64,000 nucleotides of DNA from Litorilinea aerophila. Lineage in GTDB: Bacteria > Chloroflexota > Anaerolineae > Caldilineales > Caldilineaceae. Numbering within the stretch: position 1 is the first letter of the stretch; the number at the start of each line of letters is the position of its first letter. Below, piece after piece: positions 19,026 through 28,461 of the stretch. The notes under the pieces were generated by a model. That model made no database searches. It was not told the origin of the DNA and saw only the letters and a list, made by a program, of their open reading frames with translations. The position numbers and the translations under genes are program-made. The stretch spans positions 141,670 to 205,669 of the forward strand of contig NZ_VIGC02000010.1 of NCBI RefSeq assembly GCF_006569185.2, read 5' to 3'.

Positions 19026-21014
19026 ATGTTGACGATCGTTCGCAATTATGTTGGATCTCGGGCCGGCCTGCCATCCTGGCTGCAACGTTTCCTGCGGGGC
19101 TCGCCAGGTCGGCGGAAGCTGGTCAGCCTGCTGGCTGCCGTGACCCTGGTGGCCACGTCGGTGCTGGCAGGTACGGTGGCCATGACCTGGGGATCGGCCC
19201 AGGTGGATGTGTTGGCCAACGGCAGCTTTGAGCAGGGCTTCACCAGCATCCCGGGCTGTGGCGTGGTGGGGGCGCACTGGGGCTGCTTCACCAATGGCGG
19301 CCTGGCCTCCTATGGCTTCTACGACGATCAGTGGGAGCGGGTGGTCTTCGACGGCAAGCACAGCCAGCTGATCGAGATCAACACCAAGGATTTCCCGGCC
19401 GCCGATCCGGACCGGTATGCCGGCATCTATCAGACGGTGCGGGTGGTTCCCAACGGCACCTACAAGTTGAGCCTCAAAGGCATCATCCGTACTACGGAGA
19501 TGGAGGGCGACCCCTGGCGCTATCGGGTCCAGGTGGGCTGGACCAAAGGGCCCAAGGCCGACTGGACCCAGGTCATGAACTGGGAGGATGTGGGCTGGAA
19601 CACCTACTACCCCCGCACCGAACCGGGCGCGTTCAGCGATTTTCAGACCATCCTCCGGCCCGAGGCGGAGGTCATCACCCTCTACGTTCGGGTCTGGAAA
19701 AAGTGGGGCGTGGCCTTTCAGGAGTTGGACGTGAACCTGGACGCCATCTCCCTGGTGGGGCCGGCGCCGGGCATGCCAAAGCCTCAGAAGCCCTCCATGG
19801 GGACTGGAGGACCGGTCAAGCCCATGGGGCAGGCTGGCCCCATGGATATGCCCATGAGGCCGGAGCCGGGCGTCTGCGCCGGGCCGGAGTTGATCTACAA
19901 CGGCAACTTTGAGCGAGGCTTCAACCGGGTGGCCCTGGGGGATGTGGGCCGGGGCTGGGGTGCCTTCACCAACGGCGGCGCCGCCAACTACGGCTTTTAT
20001 GACGAGCAGTGGGAGCGGGTGATTGCCGACGGGCAGCACGGCCAGCTGATCGAGATCAACACCAAGGGGCTCTACCCGACCGATCCGGATCGCTACGCCG
20101 GCATTTACCAGCACATCGGCGGCCTGAAGAAGGGGATGGTCTACGAACTCTCCCTGCGGGGGCTCCTGCGGGGTGAAGGGAACGAGGAGGATCCCTATCG
20201 CTTTGCCGCCCAATGGGGCATCAACCCGGGCAAGAACATCAACTGGCAGGATGTGAAACAGTGGGAAGAGATGGACCTGGGGCCCATTTATGCCCGCACC
20301 GAACCCGGCGCCCTGGGCAGCTACACGGCCCGCTTCGTGGCCCCGGCCGACCACATTGTCCTCTTCATCCGCGGCTGGAAGAAGTGGGCCATCAGCCAGG
20401 TGGAGATGGACTTCAACCTGGATGCCATCAGCCTGCGGGCGTGCGGCGGCCAGGGCGGCCCCATGGCCGATCCCAAGCCCGGCAAGGATCCCTGGCCCGG
20501 GCAGGGGAACCAGTGCGTCTATGTGGTCAAGCCGGGCGATACCCTGGCGGCCATCGCCGCGGCCCTGGATGTGCCGGTTCAGGCCCTGATCAAGGCCAAC
20601 GCCATCGCCAACCCCAACCTCATCTTCGTGGGCCAGAAGCTCCAGATCCCCGGGTGCACCATGGGGGCTGATGCCATGGGCCCAGCCATGGATGGCCCGG
20701 GCATGAAGCCGGACGGGGCCATGATGGGCATGGACGGGCCGCCGATGAAGTCGGATGGGCCGATGATGGGCATGGATGGGCCGTCCGGTCCCGACCATCC
20801 GGACCGGCGCTACGGCGGCCCCAGCATGGCCGACGGCCCGGCCGGCATGCAGGATCCCATGGAGCGTCGGGGGGCCGTCTACACGGTCAAAGCCGGTGAT
20901 TCCCTGACTGCCATTGCCGCCCGGCTGGACGTGGACGTCTATGCCCTGGCCCGGGCCAATGGCATCCAGGACATCAACCTGATCTACGTGGGCCAGCAGC
21001 TTATGGTGCCGTAG
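19026..21014 (+). CDS. Secreted protein with two repeated sugar-binding-like domains and two LysM domains
   Basis: 662 aa. The N-terminus is basic followed by a hydrophobic stretch (LVSLLAAVTLVATSVLAG, about residues 37-55), a signal peptide or membrane anchor. Two homologous domains follow, about residues 62-250 and 288-470, each opening ANGSFEQGF or YNGNFERGF. They share FTNGG, YGFYD.QWERV, LIEINTK, DPDRYAGIYQ and a closing NLDAISL; this resembles carbohydrate-binding jelly-roll modules. LysM domains lie at about 499-547 (YVVKPGDTLAAIAAALDV) and 618-662 (YTVKAGDSLTAIAARLDV), separated by a linker rich in M, G, P and D. LysM binds peptidoglycan or related glycans, so it is probably a cell-wall protein. 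Enzymatic activity is not apparent. Confidence 0.8.
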   Translation: MLTIVRNYVGSRAGLPSWLQRFLRGSPGRRKLVSLLAAVTLVATSVLAGTVAMTWGSAQVDVLANGSFEQGFTSIPGCGVVGAHWGCFTNGGLASYGFYDDQWERVVFDGKHSQLIEINTKDFPAADPDRYAGIYQTVRVVPNGTYKLSLKGIIRTTEMEGDPWRYRVQVGWTKGPKADWTQVMNWEDVGWNTYYPRTEPGAFSDFQTILRPEAEVITLYVRVWKKWGVAFQELDVNLDAISLVGPAPGMPKPQKPSMGTGGPVKPMGQAGPMDMPMRPEPGVCAGPELIYNGNFERGFNRVALGDVGRGWGAFTNGGAANYGFYDEQWERVIADGQHGQLIEINTKGLYPTDPDRYAGIYQHIGGLKKGMVYELSLRGLLRGEGNEEDPYRFAAQWGINPGKNINWQDVKQWEEMDLGPIYARTEPGALGSYTARFVAPADHIVLFIRGWKKWAISQVEMDFNLDAISLRACGGQGGPMADPKPGKDPWPGQGNQCVYVVKPGDTLAAIAAALDVPVQALIKANAIANPNLIFVGQKLQIPGCTMGADAMGPAMDGPGMKPDGAMMGMDGPPMKSDGPMMGMDGPSGPDHPDRRYGGPSMADGPAGMQDPMERRGAVYTVKAGDSLTAIAARLDVDVYALARANGIQDINLIYVGQQLMVP

Positions 21015-21051
21015 GGAACTGCCCCCGAGCGGGCCGGGTCAATCACAGATC

Positions 21052-21089
21052 AAAAGAGAGGGCAGGCTGATTCCCTGCCCTCTCTTTTT
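21052..21089. terminator. Bidirectional intrinsic terminator between convergent genes
   Basis: AAAAGAGAGGGCAGG pairs with CCTGCCCTCTCTTTT around a short loop, with A and T tracts on either side. It serves the LysM gene (plus) and the SH3 lipoprotein gene (minus). Confidence 0.88.
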
Positions 21090-21232
21090 GTCGTGTTCAG
21101 GGTAGTGGGTGATACGTGGTGCGTCAAGCGACGTGCCGGCCGATGGATTGGGAAGGCCCCTTGGGATACGCACCACGCAAGAAGCCATCGGTCGAGCTAC
21201 GTCGGGCTCTATGGCGCAATCCGTGGAGCATC

Positions 21233-22021
21233 CTACTCCAGGGGGCTGAGCCAGCGGGTCGTCCCGTCCCCGTCTGCCGCCCATCCTTCGACGGTGCCGT
21301 CATCCGAACGGATCTGGTACCAGGTGTATCCATTGGCGGACTGGGGGCCGGCCAACACGGTGAATTCCTGCCCCTGGTTGACTCGGGTGAGCAGCGCGCC
21401 GTCGGTCCCGGGCAGGGCCCGCACGCTCAGCTGGGCGGTGGTCACCACCACCCGGTCGCCCACCCGGGGAGGTCGGTTGACAGGCTGTGGCTCTCCAATG
21501 CGGGGGGTGAGCCACTCGGTCTCGCCGTCTCCCTGGGCCACCCAGCCCACGTTGCCCTGGCCGTCATCCACCCGCCACCAGATGAAGCCATCGGCCGAGA
21601 CCGGGCCCTCCAGTACCTGAACCAGCTGGCCGGTGCCCAGTTGCCCCAGGAGGCCACCGCTGGTGCTGGGGGCATCTCGGAAGTTGAGGCCAGCCGGTGC
21701 ACTGACCCGGGCCGGCTGGCCTGCCGCCAGCGCGGTGCCCGGCACCGGTGTGGGCGTGAAGGTGGGGGTGGGGCCAGGCGGGGGCGTGGCCGGCGCCGGT
21801 GGCAACGGCGTCGGCAGCTCGGTCACCGGCGGCTCGGCCGGGGACGTGGGCGTGCTTGCCACTTCGGGCGGCAGGGTTGGCGTGGGCGTGGGGCGCGGGG
21901 CAAAGCTGCCACAGGCCAGGGTTGGCCCCAGCCACATCAACGAGAGCACCGCCAGCAGCCGCAGCCGCCAGAAGGTAGCCAATATCTGGGAAGCCCTTGG
22001 GTTCTGCGCAGTTGGTTTCAT
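21233..22021 (-). CDS. Lipoprotein with two bacterial SH3-like domains
   Basis: 262 aa. The signal peptide has a hydrophobic core (LLAVLSLMWLGPTLAC) and a probable lipidated Cys in LACGS near residue 37. A Pro/Thr-rich stalk covers about residues 43-95. Two SH3b-like modules follow: VSAPAGLNFRDAPSTSGG...WWRVDDGQGNVGWVAQ and VTTAQLSVRALPGTDGA...WYQIRSDDGTVEGWAA. Such domains bind cell-wall peptides or polysaccharide. The start codon at 22021 lies only about 8 nt after a perfect TATAAT (22035-22030 on the minus strand) and has no Shine-Dalgarno, so the mRNA may be leaderless. Confidence 0.8.
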   Translation of the reverse strand: MKPTAQNPRASQILATFWRLRLLAVLSLMWLGPTLACGSFAPRPTPTPTLPPEVASTPTSPAEPPVTELPTPLPPAPATPPPGPTPTFTPTPVPGTALAAGQPARVSAPAGLNFRDAPSTSGGLLGQLGTGQLVQVLEGPVSADGFIWWRVDDGQGNVGWVAQGDGETEWLTPRIGEPQPVNRPPRVGDRVVVTTAQLSVRALPGTDGALLTRVNQGQEFTVLAGPQSANGYTWYQIRSDDGTVEGWAADGDGTTRWLSPLE

Positions 22022-22086
22022 GCTGCCAGATTATAGTGCGATTTCACGGAAATGGCCATTCTCGTATCTGACTGCTGGCCGACGAT

Positions 22087-23691
22087 TTACAGGGTGACGG
22101 CCTTCAGCCAGCGAATGTGGGGCAGGGCGGCGATCTCCGCCTGCAGCGCAGGCGGCGTCACCTCGTCGGTGCCCAGCACCATGATGGCTTCGGTGCGCGG
22201 GGCCCAGCGGCCCACGTGCATGAAGCTGATGTTGATGTCCGACTGGCCCAGGATGGTGCCCACCCGGCCGATGATCCCGGGGCGATCCTGGTGGGCCGAG
22301 ATGAGCAGGTTGCCGGTGGCCGGGAAGTCCACCCACAGGTCGTTGATCCCCACAATGTACGGCTCCCCCTGGAGGACCGACCCCCGCAGGGTCCAGGTGT
22401 CGTTGCCGGCCGTGACCCGCAGGGTGAGCATGTTTTCGTAGCGGGCTTCGTGCTGGTGCTTCTTGCGCTCCACCAGGTTGATGCCCCGCCGTTCCGCCAG
22501 GAGGGTGGCGTTGACCAGGTTGATCCGAATGTTCAGCACATCGCTGAGGAGCCCCTTCAGGGCCGCCGCGTTGACGTAGGCCAGGTCAAAGTCTGCCAGG
22601 TGGCCGTGGGCGGTGATCTCCACGCTGCCGATGCCGTGGCCGCCCACCTGCTGGATGAAGCGTCCCATGCGCTCGGCCAGGTCGATGTAGGGGACCAGGA
22701 ATTCCAGATCCTTGGGTGGGATGATGGGCGCGTTGACTGCGTAGCGGGCCGGCCGGTCGTTGAGGACGTCGATCACCTGCAGGGCCACGTCCTCGGCCAC
22801 CTGTTCCTGGGCCTCGATGGTGCTGCCGCCCAGGTGGGGCGTGAGGATGATCTTGTCCGAGCGTCGGAGGGGGCTGTCCGGCGGTAGGGGCTCCTGTTCA
22901 AAGACATCCAGGGCCGCGCCGGCGATTTCCCCGGCCTCGATGGCCTCCACCAGATCCTGCTCGTTGATTACCCCACCCCGGGCCACATTCAGGATGCGGG
23001 CCGTGGGCTTCATCAGCCGCAGCTTGGCCCGGTCGATCAGGTTATGGGTCTGGGGGGTCAGGGGCACGTGGACGGTAACGAAGTCGGCCTCGGCCAGGAG
23101 GGTATCCAGATCCACCAGTCGCACACTTCGCTGGGCCGCGTATTCGCTGCTGACGTAGGGGTCATAGGCGATGCAGGTCATGCCCAGCCCCTGGGCCCGG
23201 CGTACCACTTCCTGGGCCACCCGGCCCAGGCCCACGGTCCCCAGGACCTTGTCCCGCACTTCCACGCCCATGAACTGGCTGCGTTTCCAGAGGCCCGCCC
23301 GCACGTGGGCGTCGGCCTGGGGGATGTGGCGGGCCAGGGCCATGAGCATGGCGATGGTATGTTCCGCGGCGGCCACCACGTTGCCGGTGGGCGCGTTCAC
23401 CACCACGATGCCGGCCTGGGTGGCCGCTTCCACGTCGATGTTGTCCACGCCCACGCCGGCTCGGGCGATCACCCGCAGGCGCTTGCCCGCCTGGATCACC
23501 TGGGCCGTCACCGTGGTGCTGCTGCGCACCAGCAGGGCGTCATATTCGGGAATGGCAGCCAGCAATTCGTCCGGGGATAGCCCGGTGCGGATGTCCACCT
23601 GAATGCCCGGCGCCTCCCGCAGGGGAGTCAAGCCAGATTCCGAGAGGGAATCGGCCACCAGTACTTTGAAGATCGGGGTCTCAGCATCCAT
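22087..23691 (-). CDS. serA: D-3-phosphoglycerate dehydrogenase
   Basis: First step of serine synthesis: 3-phosphoglycerate to phosphohydroxypyruvate with NAD. 534 aa, the long type. The NAD fold shows VRDKVLGTVGLGRVAQEVVRRAQG (GxGxxG-like), the catalytic Arg is in NVARGGVINE, the Glu in the DVFEQEPL region, and the His in LTPHLGGST. An ASB (intervening) domain spans about residues 320-450, and an ACT domain is at the C-terminus (LLISAHQDRPGIIGRVGTILGQSDINISFMHVGR), which gives serine feedback control in relatives. It lies 32 nt after argS on the same strand. Confidence 0.94.
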   Translation of the reverse strand: MDAETPIFKVLVADSLSESGLTPLREAPGIQVDIRTGLSPDELLAAIPEYDALLVRSSTTVTAQVIQAGKRLRVIARAGVGVDNIDVEAATQAGIVVVNAPTGNVVAAAEHTIAMLMALARHIPQADAHVRAGLWKRSQFMGVEVRDKVLGTVGLGRVAQEVVRRAQGLGMTCIAYDPYVSSEYAAQRSVRLVDLDTLLAEADFVTVHVPLTPQTHNLIDRAKLRLMKPTARILNVARGGVINEQDLVEAIEAGEIAGAALDVFEQEPLPPDSPLRRSDKIILTPHLGGSTIEAQEQVAEDVALQVIDVLNDRPARYAVNAPIIPPKDLEFLVPYIDLAERMGRFIQQVGGHGIGSVEITAHGHLADFDLAYVNAAALKGLLSDVLNIRINLVNATLLAERRGINLVERKKHQHEARYENMLTLRVTAGNDTWTLRGSVLQGEPYIVGINDLWVDFPATGNLLISAHQDRPGIIGRVGTILGQSDINISFMHVGRWAPRTEAIMVLGTDEVTPPALQAEIAALPHIRWLKAVTL

Positions 23692-23723
23692 AGACGTTTC
23701 CGTTCTAACCTATTGGGGTTCTC

Positions 23724-25427
23724 TCACATGCTTTCCGGCGCCCGCACGCCCATCAGGCGCAACACCTTGGCCAGGACAATGCGGGTGGCCCGGCTTAACA
23801 GCAGCCGCGCCCGGCTCAGGGCCGGGTTCTCCGGATCTACCACCTTGCAGTCCCGGTAGAAGGCGTTGAAGATGCGGGCCAGATCGATGGCGTAGTAGGG
23901 CAGGTTGTGGGGGGAGAGCTTGTCCACCGCCAGGTCGATCTGTTCCTCCAACTCCAGCAACTTCCGGATCAAGGCCAGCTCGGAGGGGTGGGTCAACAGC
24001 GACAGCACGGCCCGGTCCTCGTCGGTGACCGGCCCGGAGACGTCAAAGCCTTCCTCCTGGGCTCGGGCCAGGATGGAGCAGATGCGGGCGTGGCTGTATT
24101 GGACATAATAGACCGGGTTCTCGTTGCTCTGGGCCACCGCCAGGTCCAGGTCGAACTCGATGGTGGCTTCCGGGCTGCGGGTGAGGAGGTTGAAGCGCAG
24201 CGCGTCGGCGCCCACCTCGTCCACCACGTCGTTGATGGTGAGGAGGTTGCCGGCCCGCTTGCTGAGCTTGACCTCCTGGCCGTCCCGGACCAGCTTCACC
24301 AGGTCGTACATGAGGATGACCAGCCGGTTGGGATCCAGGCCGAAGGCCTCCATCATGGCGGCCATGCGGGGCACGTGGCCCTGGTGGTCCACAGCCCACA
24401 CATTCACCACCCGGTCGAACTTGCGGCGCAGGAATTTGTCGTAGTGGTAGGCGATGTCGCTGGCGAAGTAGGTGGGGGCGCCGTTGGAGCGGATGACCAC
24501 CTCGTCCTTCTGGTTGTTCGCATAGCGACTGGCCCGAAACCAGACGGCCCCGTCCCGCCGGACCAGGTCGCCCTTTTCCTCCAGGTAGCGGAGGGCTTCC
24601 TCCACCAGGCCTTCGTCGTGGAGGCTCTGCTCGCTGAACCAGTTGTCGAACTCCACGCCAATGCGCCGGAGCTCTGCCTTCAGCTCTTCGATGATGAGCT
24701 CGCGGCCCAGCTGTTTGATTTCTGCGATGGCCTGCTCCCGGTCCAGGTGGAGCAGCCGGTCGCCCACCCGCTCCTGGATCTTGCGGGCGTAGTCGATCAT
24801 GTATTCGCCGGGGTAGCCTCCTTCGGGGAGGGGAACATCCTGGCCGAACAGTTGCGCGTAGCGAGCGTAGAGGCTCTCGGCGAAAAGCTGAAACTGGGTG
24901 CCGGCGTCGTTGACATAAAACTCGCGCTGGACCTCATAGCCGGCTGCCTCCAACACGTTGGCCAGGGTGTCGCCCAGCACTGCGTTGCGGGCGCCGCCAT
25001 AGTGGATGGGGCCGGTGGGGTTGGCGCTGACATACTCCACCTGCCAGCGCTGGCCCTGGCCCCGCTGGATGTTGCCGTAGGCGTCGCCGGCCTCCACAAT
25101 GGTGGCCACCTGTTGCTGGAGCCAGCCCTCGGCCAGGCGGATGTTGATGAAGCCCGGCCCGGCCAGGGAGACCTCGCCGATGATCTCGCTGGACGGGAGG
25201 TGCTCCACAATGGCCTGGGCGATCTGGCGGGGATTGACCTTGTCGCCGGTGGCCTGGCGGATGGCAGACGCGGCCACCAGGGCCACGTTGCTGCTGTAGT
25301 CGCCGTGCTCGGGTTGTTTGGGGCGCATCACCTCCACGGGCGGCAGGTCGAAGGTGGGCAGACTGCCATCGGCCTGGGCCGCCTGAATCGCCTGTTGGAT
25401 GAGTTCTTTCAGTTGATCCCGTAACAT
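23724..25427 (-). CDS. argS: Arginyl-tRNA synthetase
   Basis: 567 aa, class I synthetase. An N-terminal Add-1 domain (about residues 1-100) contains PEHGDYSSNVALV. The signature HIGH region reads NPTGPIHYGGARN, so HIGH is HYGG at residues 142-145; the first His and the third-position Gly are kept. The KMSKS-like loop is VKLSKRAGN. The anticodon-binding DALR domain closes the protein. The start ATG at 25427 gives the family opening MLRDQLKELI; the frame open upstream to 25697 is non-homologous. It is co-directional with polA and serA. Confidence 0.93.
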   Translation of the reverse strand: MLRDQLKELIQQAIQAAQADGSLPTFDLPPVEVMRPKQPEHGDYSSNVALVAASAIRQATGDKVNPRQIAQAIVEHLPSSEIIGEVSLAGPGFINIRLAEGWLQQQVATIVEAGDAYGNIQRGQGQRWQVEYVSANPTGPIHYGGARNAVLGDTLANVLEAAGYEVQREFYVNDAGTQFQLFAESLYARYAQLFGQDVPLPEGGYPGEYMIDYARKIQERVGDRLLHLDREQAIAEIKQLGRELIIEELKAELRRIGVEFDNWFSEQSLHDEGLVEEALRYLEEKGDLVRRDGAVWFRASRYANNQKDEVVIRSNGAPTYFASDIAYHYDKFLRRKFDRVVNVWAVDHQGHVPRMAAMMEAFGLDPNRLVILMYDLVKLVRDGQEVKLSKRAGNLLTINDVVDEVGADALRFNLLTRSPEATIEFDLDLAVAQSNENPVYYVQYSHARICSILARAQEEGFDVSGPVTDEDRAVLSLLTHPSELALIRKLLELEEQIDLAVDKLSPHNLPYYAIDLARIFNAFYRDCKVVDPENPALSRARLLLSRATRIVLAKVLRLMGVRAPESM

Positions 25428-25564
25428 GGGTTCTGGCTTTCGTCTCTGTTTTCCGCTTTCACCGGTTTTTTTTAGGGCGCTCTCCTGGGCTTTCCACCCA
25501 TGGAACCCGTGAGGCCGCTGGCCAGCGACCTTCAACCTGGGACGCCCCTCTTTGGTCCAAACCC

Positions 25565-25652
25565 TAGTACAGTCTGGCGTAAATACCGCGGCAGTAATTC
25601 GGCGGCACGACCTCTGGTGGCAACCATCGGCGAATTTCTGCCGGGATTTACT
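25565..25652. repeat. Dispersed palindromic element B, copy 1
   Basis: The core at 25579-25651 runs from GTAAATACCGCGGCAG to CTGCCGGGATTTAC; the ends are imperfect inverted repeats of about 27 nt around an 18-nt centre. The preceding TACAGTCTGGC also recurs in copy 2 (60787-60999, opposite strand). It fills the argS-polA gap and its last bases form the polA stop codon. Confidence 0.8.
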
Positions 25653-28461
25653 AGGCCACCGGCTCCAGGTTGTACCAGTCGGGGCCCACCTCCACATCCA
25701 CCTTCAGGGGCACGGAGAGGGGGTAGGCCGTCTCCATCACCTCCCGCACCAGGTCGGCCACCGGTTTTCGTTCCGCCTCGGGCAGCTCCAACACCAACTC
25801 ATCGTGGACCTGAAGCAACATACGGGCCTGGTAGCGCTCCTCCTGGAGGCGTCGGTGGAGGCGGATCATGGCGATCTTCATGATGTCGGCAGCGGTGCCC
25901 TGGATGGGCGCGTTGATGGCGGCCCGTTCCACGGCCTGGCGCTGGTTGTGGGGCAGGCGTCGGTTCTGCAGCTCGGGGAAAAAGCGCTTGCGGCCCAGCA
26001 GCGTCTCCACATAGCCCTGGCTGTTGGCCTTCTCGATGGTTTCGGCGATGTACTGGCTCACCCGGGGATAGGTGGCGAAGTACTGGTCCAAAAATTCCTG
26101 GGCCTGTTGCGGGCTCATCTCCGTGCGGCTGCTCAGGCCAAAGGCGCTCACCCCGTAGATGGTGGCGAAGTTGATGGTCTTGGCCAGGCCCCGCTGCTCC
26201 CGGGTGACCTGGTCGATGGGCACGCCGAAGAGCCGGGAGGCGGTGGCGGCGTGGATGTCCTGGTCCGCCTGGAAGGCTTCGATGAGGGCCGGCTCCTGGG
26301 TGATGTGGGCCAGGATGCGCAGCTCCACCTGGCTGTAGTCGGCCGAGAGGAGCAGCCAGCCCGGCGGCGCGATGAAGGCCCGCCGGATCTCCCGGCCGAT
26401 CTCGGTGCGGATGGGAATGTTCTGGAGATTGGGGTTGCTGGAGCTCATGCGCCCGGTGACCGCGCCCGTCTGGTTAAAGCTGGTGTGGACCCGTCCCGTC
26501 TCGGGGTTTACCAGCGCGGGGAGCGCGTCCACGTAGGTGCTGCGCAGCTTTTCCAGCTGCCGATGTTCGAAAATGATCTCCAGGACCCGTCGCTGTTGGT
26601 CGGTGAGCCCCTCCGCGAGGGCTAGCTGCTCCAGGGTGCCCACCGCGGTGCTGATGAAGCCGCTGCTGGTGCGGCGCAGCCCTTTGGTGGGGAAGCCCAG
26701 CTCCTCAAACAACACCTGGCTGAGCTGCTGGGTGCTGCGCAGGTTGAACTCGTGGCCCACGATCTGGAAGAGCTCCGCCTCCAGCTCGGCCAGGCGCTTG
26801 CTCAAGTCTTGGGACATCTGGGCCAGGAACTCCACATCCAGCAGGACGCCGGCCATCTCCATGTCGGCCAGCACCGGCAGCAGGGGAAGCTCAATTTCGG
26901 TGTAGAGGGACCACATGCCTGCTTCCCGCAGGCGGGGTTCCAGCCGGTCGAAGATCTGGATGGTGGCGTCCACATCTGCGCCACAGTAGGCCGCGGCCTG
27001 GTGGATGGGCACCTGGTCCATGGTGAGCTCTTGCCCAGAGGATCCCCGTCGGCGGCCGCGGCCGCTGCCGATGAGCTCGCTCAGCTCGGTCATCTGCCAG
27101 CCCAGCTCATGGGCGGCCTGGTTTTTGAGCCCCAGGCTGCGGCTGGCCGGGTCCAGCAGCCAGGCCATGGTCATGGTGTCGTGGATGTCGCCGGCCACGT
27201 CCAGGCCATGGCGGCGGCAGACAATGAGGTCGTACTTGCCGTTGTGGGCGATTTTAGGCAGTTCTCCGTTGCCCAGGTACGGTTCCAGCCGTTCTTTGAC
27301 CATCTCCCAGGCGAGCTGCGGCCCTTCCTGGTGGCCCACCGGGATGTAGGCGGCCTGACCGGGAGCCCAGGCCAGGCCCAGGCCCACCAGCCGCGCCTGC
27401 ATGGCATCGGTGCTGGTGGTCTCCACGTCGAAGCTCAGGCGGCCGGCCTGGGCCAGGGCCTCCAGGAGTTGCGCCAGGCTTTGGTCGTCCTGGACGCAGA
27501 GGTAGGGGGAAGGGCCGACGTCCTCACCGGCCGGTGTCTCTGGGGTGAAGAGGGCCAGTTGCCCCTGGCCGTTGGTGCCGTTTTGCGGCGTCTCCTCCAG
27601 GTTGGGCAGCTCCCGGAGGAGGCTGCGAAATTCCAGCTCGTTAAAGAGCTCGATGACCGCCTGGCGGTCGTAATCCTGCAGGCGGCACGTTTCCAGATCG
27701 AAGGAGAGGTCCAGATCGGTGTGGATGGTGACCAGGCGCTTGTTGCGTTCCACCTGTTCCCGGTACTCCAGGAGGTTCTGCCGGGTTTTGGGGCCGCTGA
27801 CTTCGTCGATGTGGGCGTAGAGGTTGTCGATGTCGCCGTACTGGCTGAGCAGCTTGATGGCCGTCTTTTCACCGATGCCAGGCACGCCGGGGATGTTGTC
27901 CGAGCTGTCGCCGGTGAGGGCCTTGACATCCACCAGCTGGTGGGGTTCCAGCCCGTATCGCTCCCGGAATTCCTCCAGGCCCACGATGACCGTCTCCGGG
28001 TTGGGGCCGCCCCGGGTGTAGAGGATGCGGATCCGCTCGTCGATGAGCTGGAACATGTCCCGGTCGCCGGTGAGGATGAGGACATCCAGCCCCTGGGCGG
28101 CCGCCTGGCGGGCCAGGGTGCCCAGGATGTCATCGGCTTCGAAGTTGGGGTAGGTGATGACGGGGATGTTGAAGGCGCGCAGGAGTTCTTCGATGCGGCC
28201 CATCTGGACGCGCATCTCGTCGGGCATCTGATCCCGGGTGGCCTTGTAGTCCTGAAATTCCGCGTGTCGCCAGGTCTCGCCGCTGTCGAACGCGGCGGCC
28301 ACATAGTCCGGCCGGTATTCCTTCAGGATGCTGATCAGCTTGCGGGCGAAGCCGTAGACCGCGGTGGTCGGTTCCCCCTGCCGCGTGGAGAGGGGCGTCT
28401 TCAGCCCGAAGAAGGCCCGATAGGCCTGGGAATGGCCGTCGATCAGTAGTAAGGTTGCCAT
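25651..28461 (-). CDS. polA: DNA polymerase I
   Basis: 936 aa with all three activities apparently intact. Residues 1-290 form the 5'-3' exonuclease (LLIDGHSQAYRAFFG; NFEADDILGTLA; TGDRDMFQL; GDSSDNIPGVPGIGEKTA). The 3'-5' exonuclease keeps FDVETTSTD, AHNGKYDL and YCGADVDAT, so proofreading is likely. The polymerase has SADYSQVELRILAH, the O-helix KTINFATIYGVSAFGLS and QVHDELVLELP. It fills Okazaki gaps and repair tracts. The ATG at 28461 gives MATLLLIDGH; an in-frame ATG at 28482 is possible. The stop codon overlaps the dispersed element at 25565-25652. Confidence 0.96.
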   Translation of the reverse strand: MATLLLIDGHSQAYRAFFGLKTPLSTRQGEPTTAVYGFARKLISILKEYRPDYVAAAFDSGETWRHAEFQDYKATRDQMPDEMRVQMGRIEELLRAFNIPVITYPNFEADDILGTLARQAAAQGLDVLILTGDRDMFQLIDERIRILYTRGGPNPETVIVGLEEFRERYGLEPHQLVDVKALTGDSSDNIPGVPGIGEKTAIKLLSQYGDIDNLYAHIDEVSGPKTRQNLLEYREQVERNKRLVTIHTDLDLSFDLETCRLQDYDRQAVIELFNELEFRSLLRELPNLEETPQNGTNGQGQLALFTPETPAGEDVGPSPYLCVQDDQSLAQLLEALAQAGRLSFDVETTSTDAMQARLVGLGLAWAPGQAAYIPVGHQEGPQLAWEMVKERLEPYLGNGELPKIAHNGKYDLIVCRRHGLDVAGDIHDTMTMAWLLDPASRSLGLKNQAAHELGWQMTELSELIGSGRGRRRGSSGQELTMDQVPIHQAAAYCGADVDATIQIFDRLEPRLREAGMWSLYTEIELPLLPVLADMEMAGVLLDVEFLAQMSQDLSKRLAELEAELFQIVGHEFNLRSTQQLSQVLFEELGFPTKGLRRTSSGFISTAVGTLEQLALAEGLTDQQRRVLEIIFEHRQLEKLRSTYVDALPALVNPETGRVHTSFNQTGAVTGRMSSSNPNLQNIPIRTEIGREIRRAFIAPPGWLLLSADYSQVELRILAHITQEPALIEAFQADQDIHAATASRLFGVPIDQVTREQRGLAKTINFATIYGVSAFGLSSRTEMSPQQAQEFLDQYFATYPRVSQYIAETIEKANSQGYVETLLGRKRFFPELQNRRLPHNQRQAVERAAINAPIQGTAADIMKIAMIRLHRRLQEERYQARMLLQVHDELVLELPEAERKPVADLVREVMETAYPLSVPLKVDVEVGPDWYNLEPVA

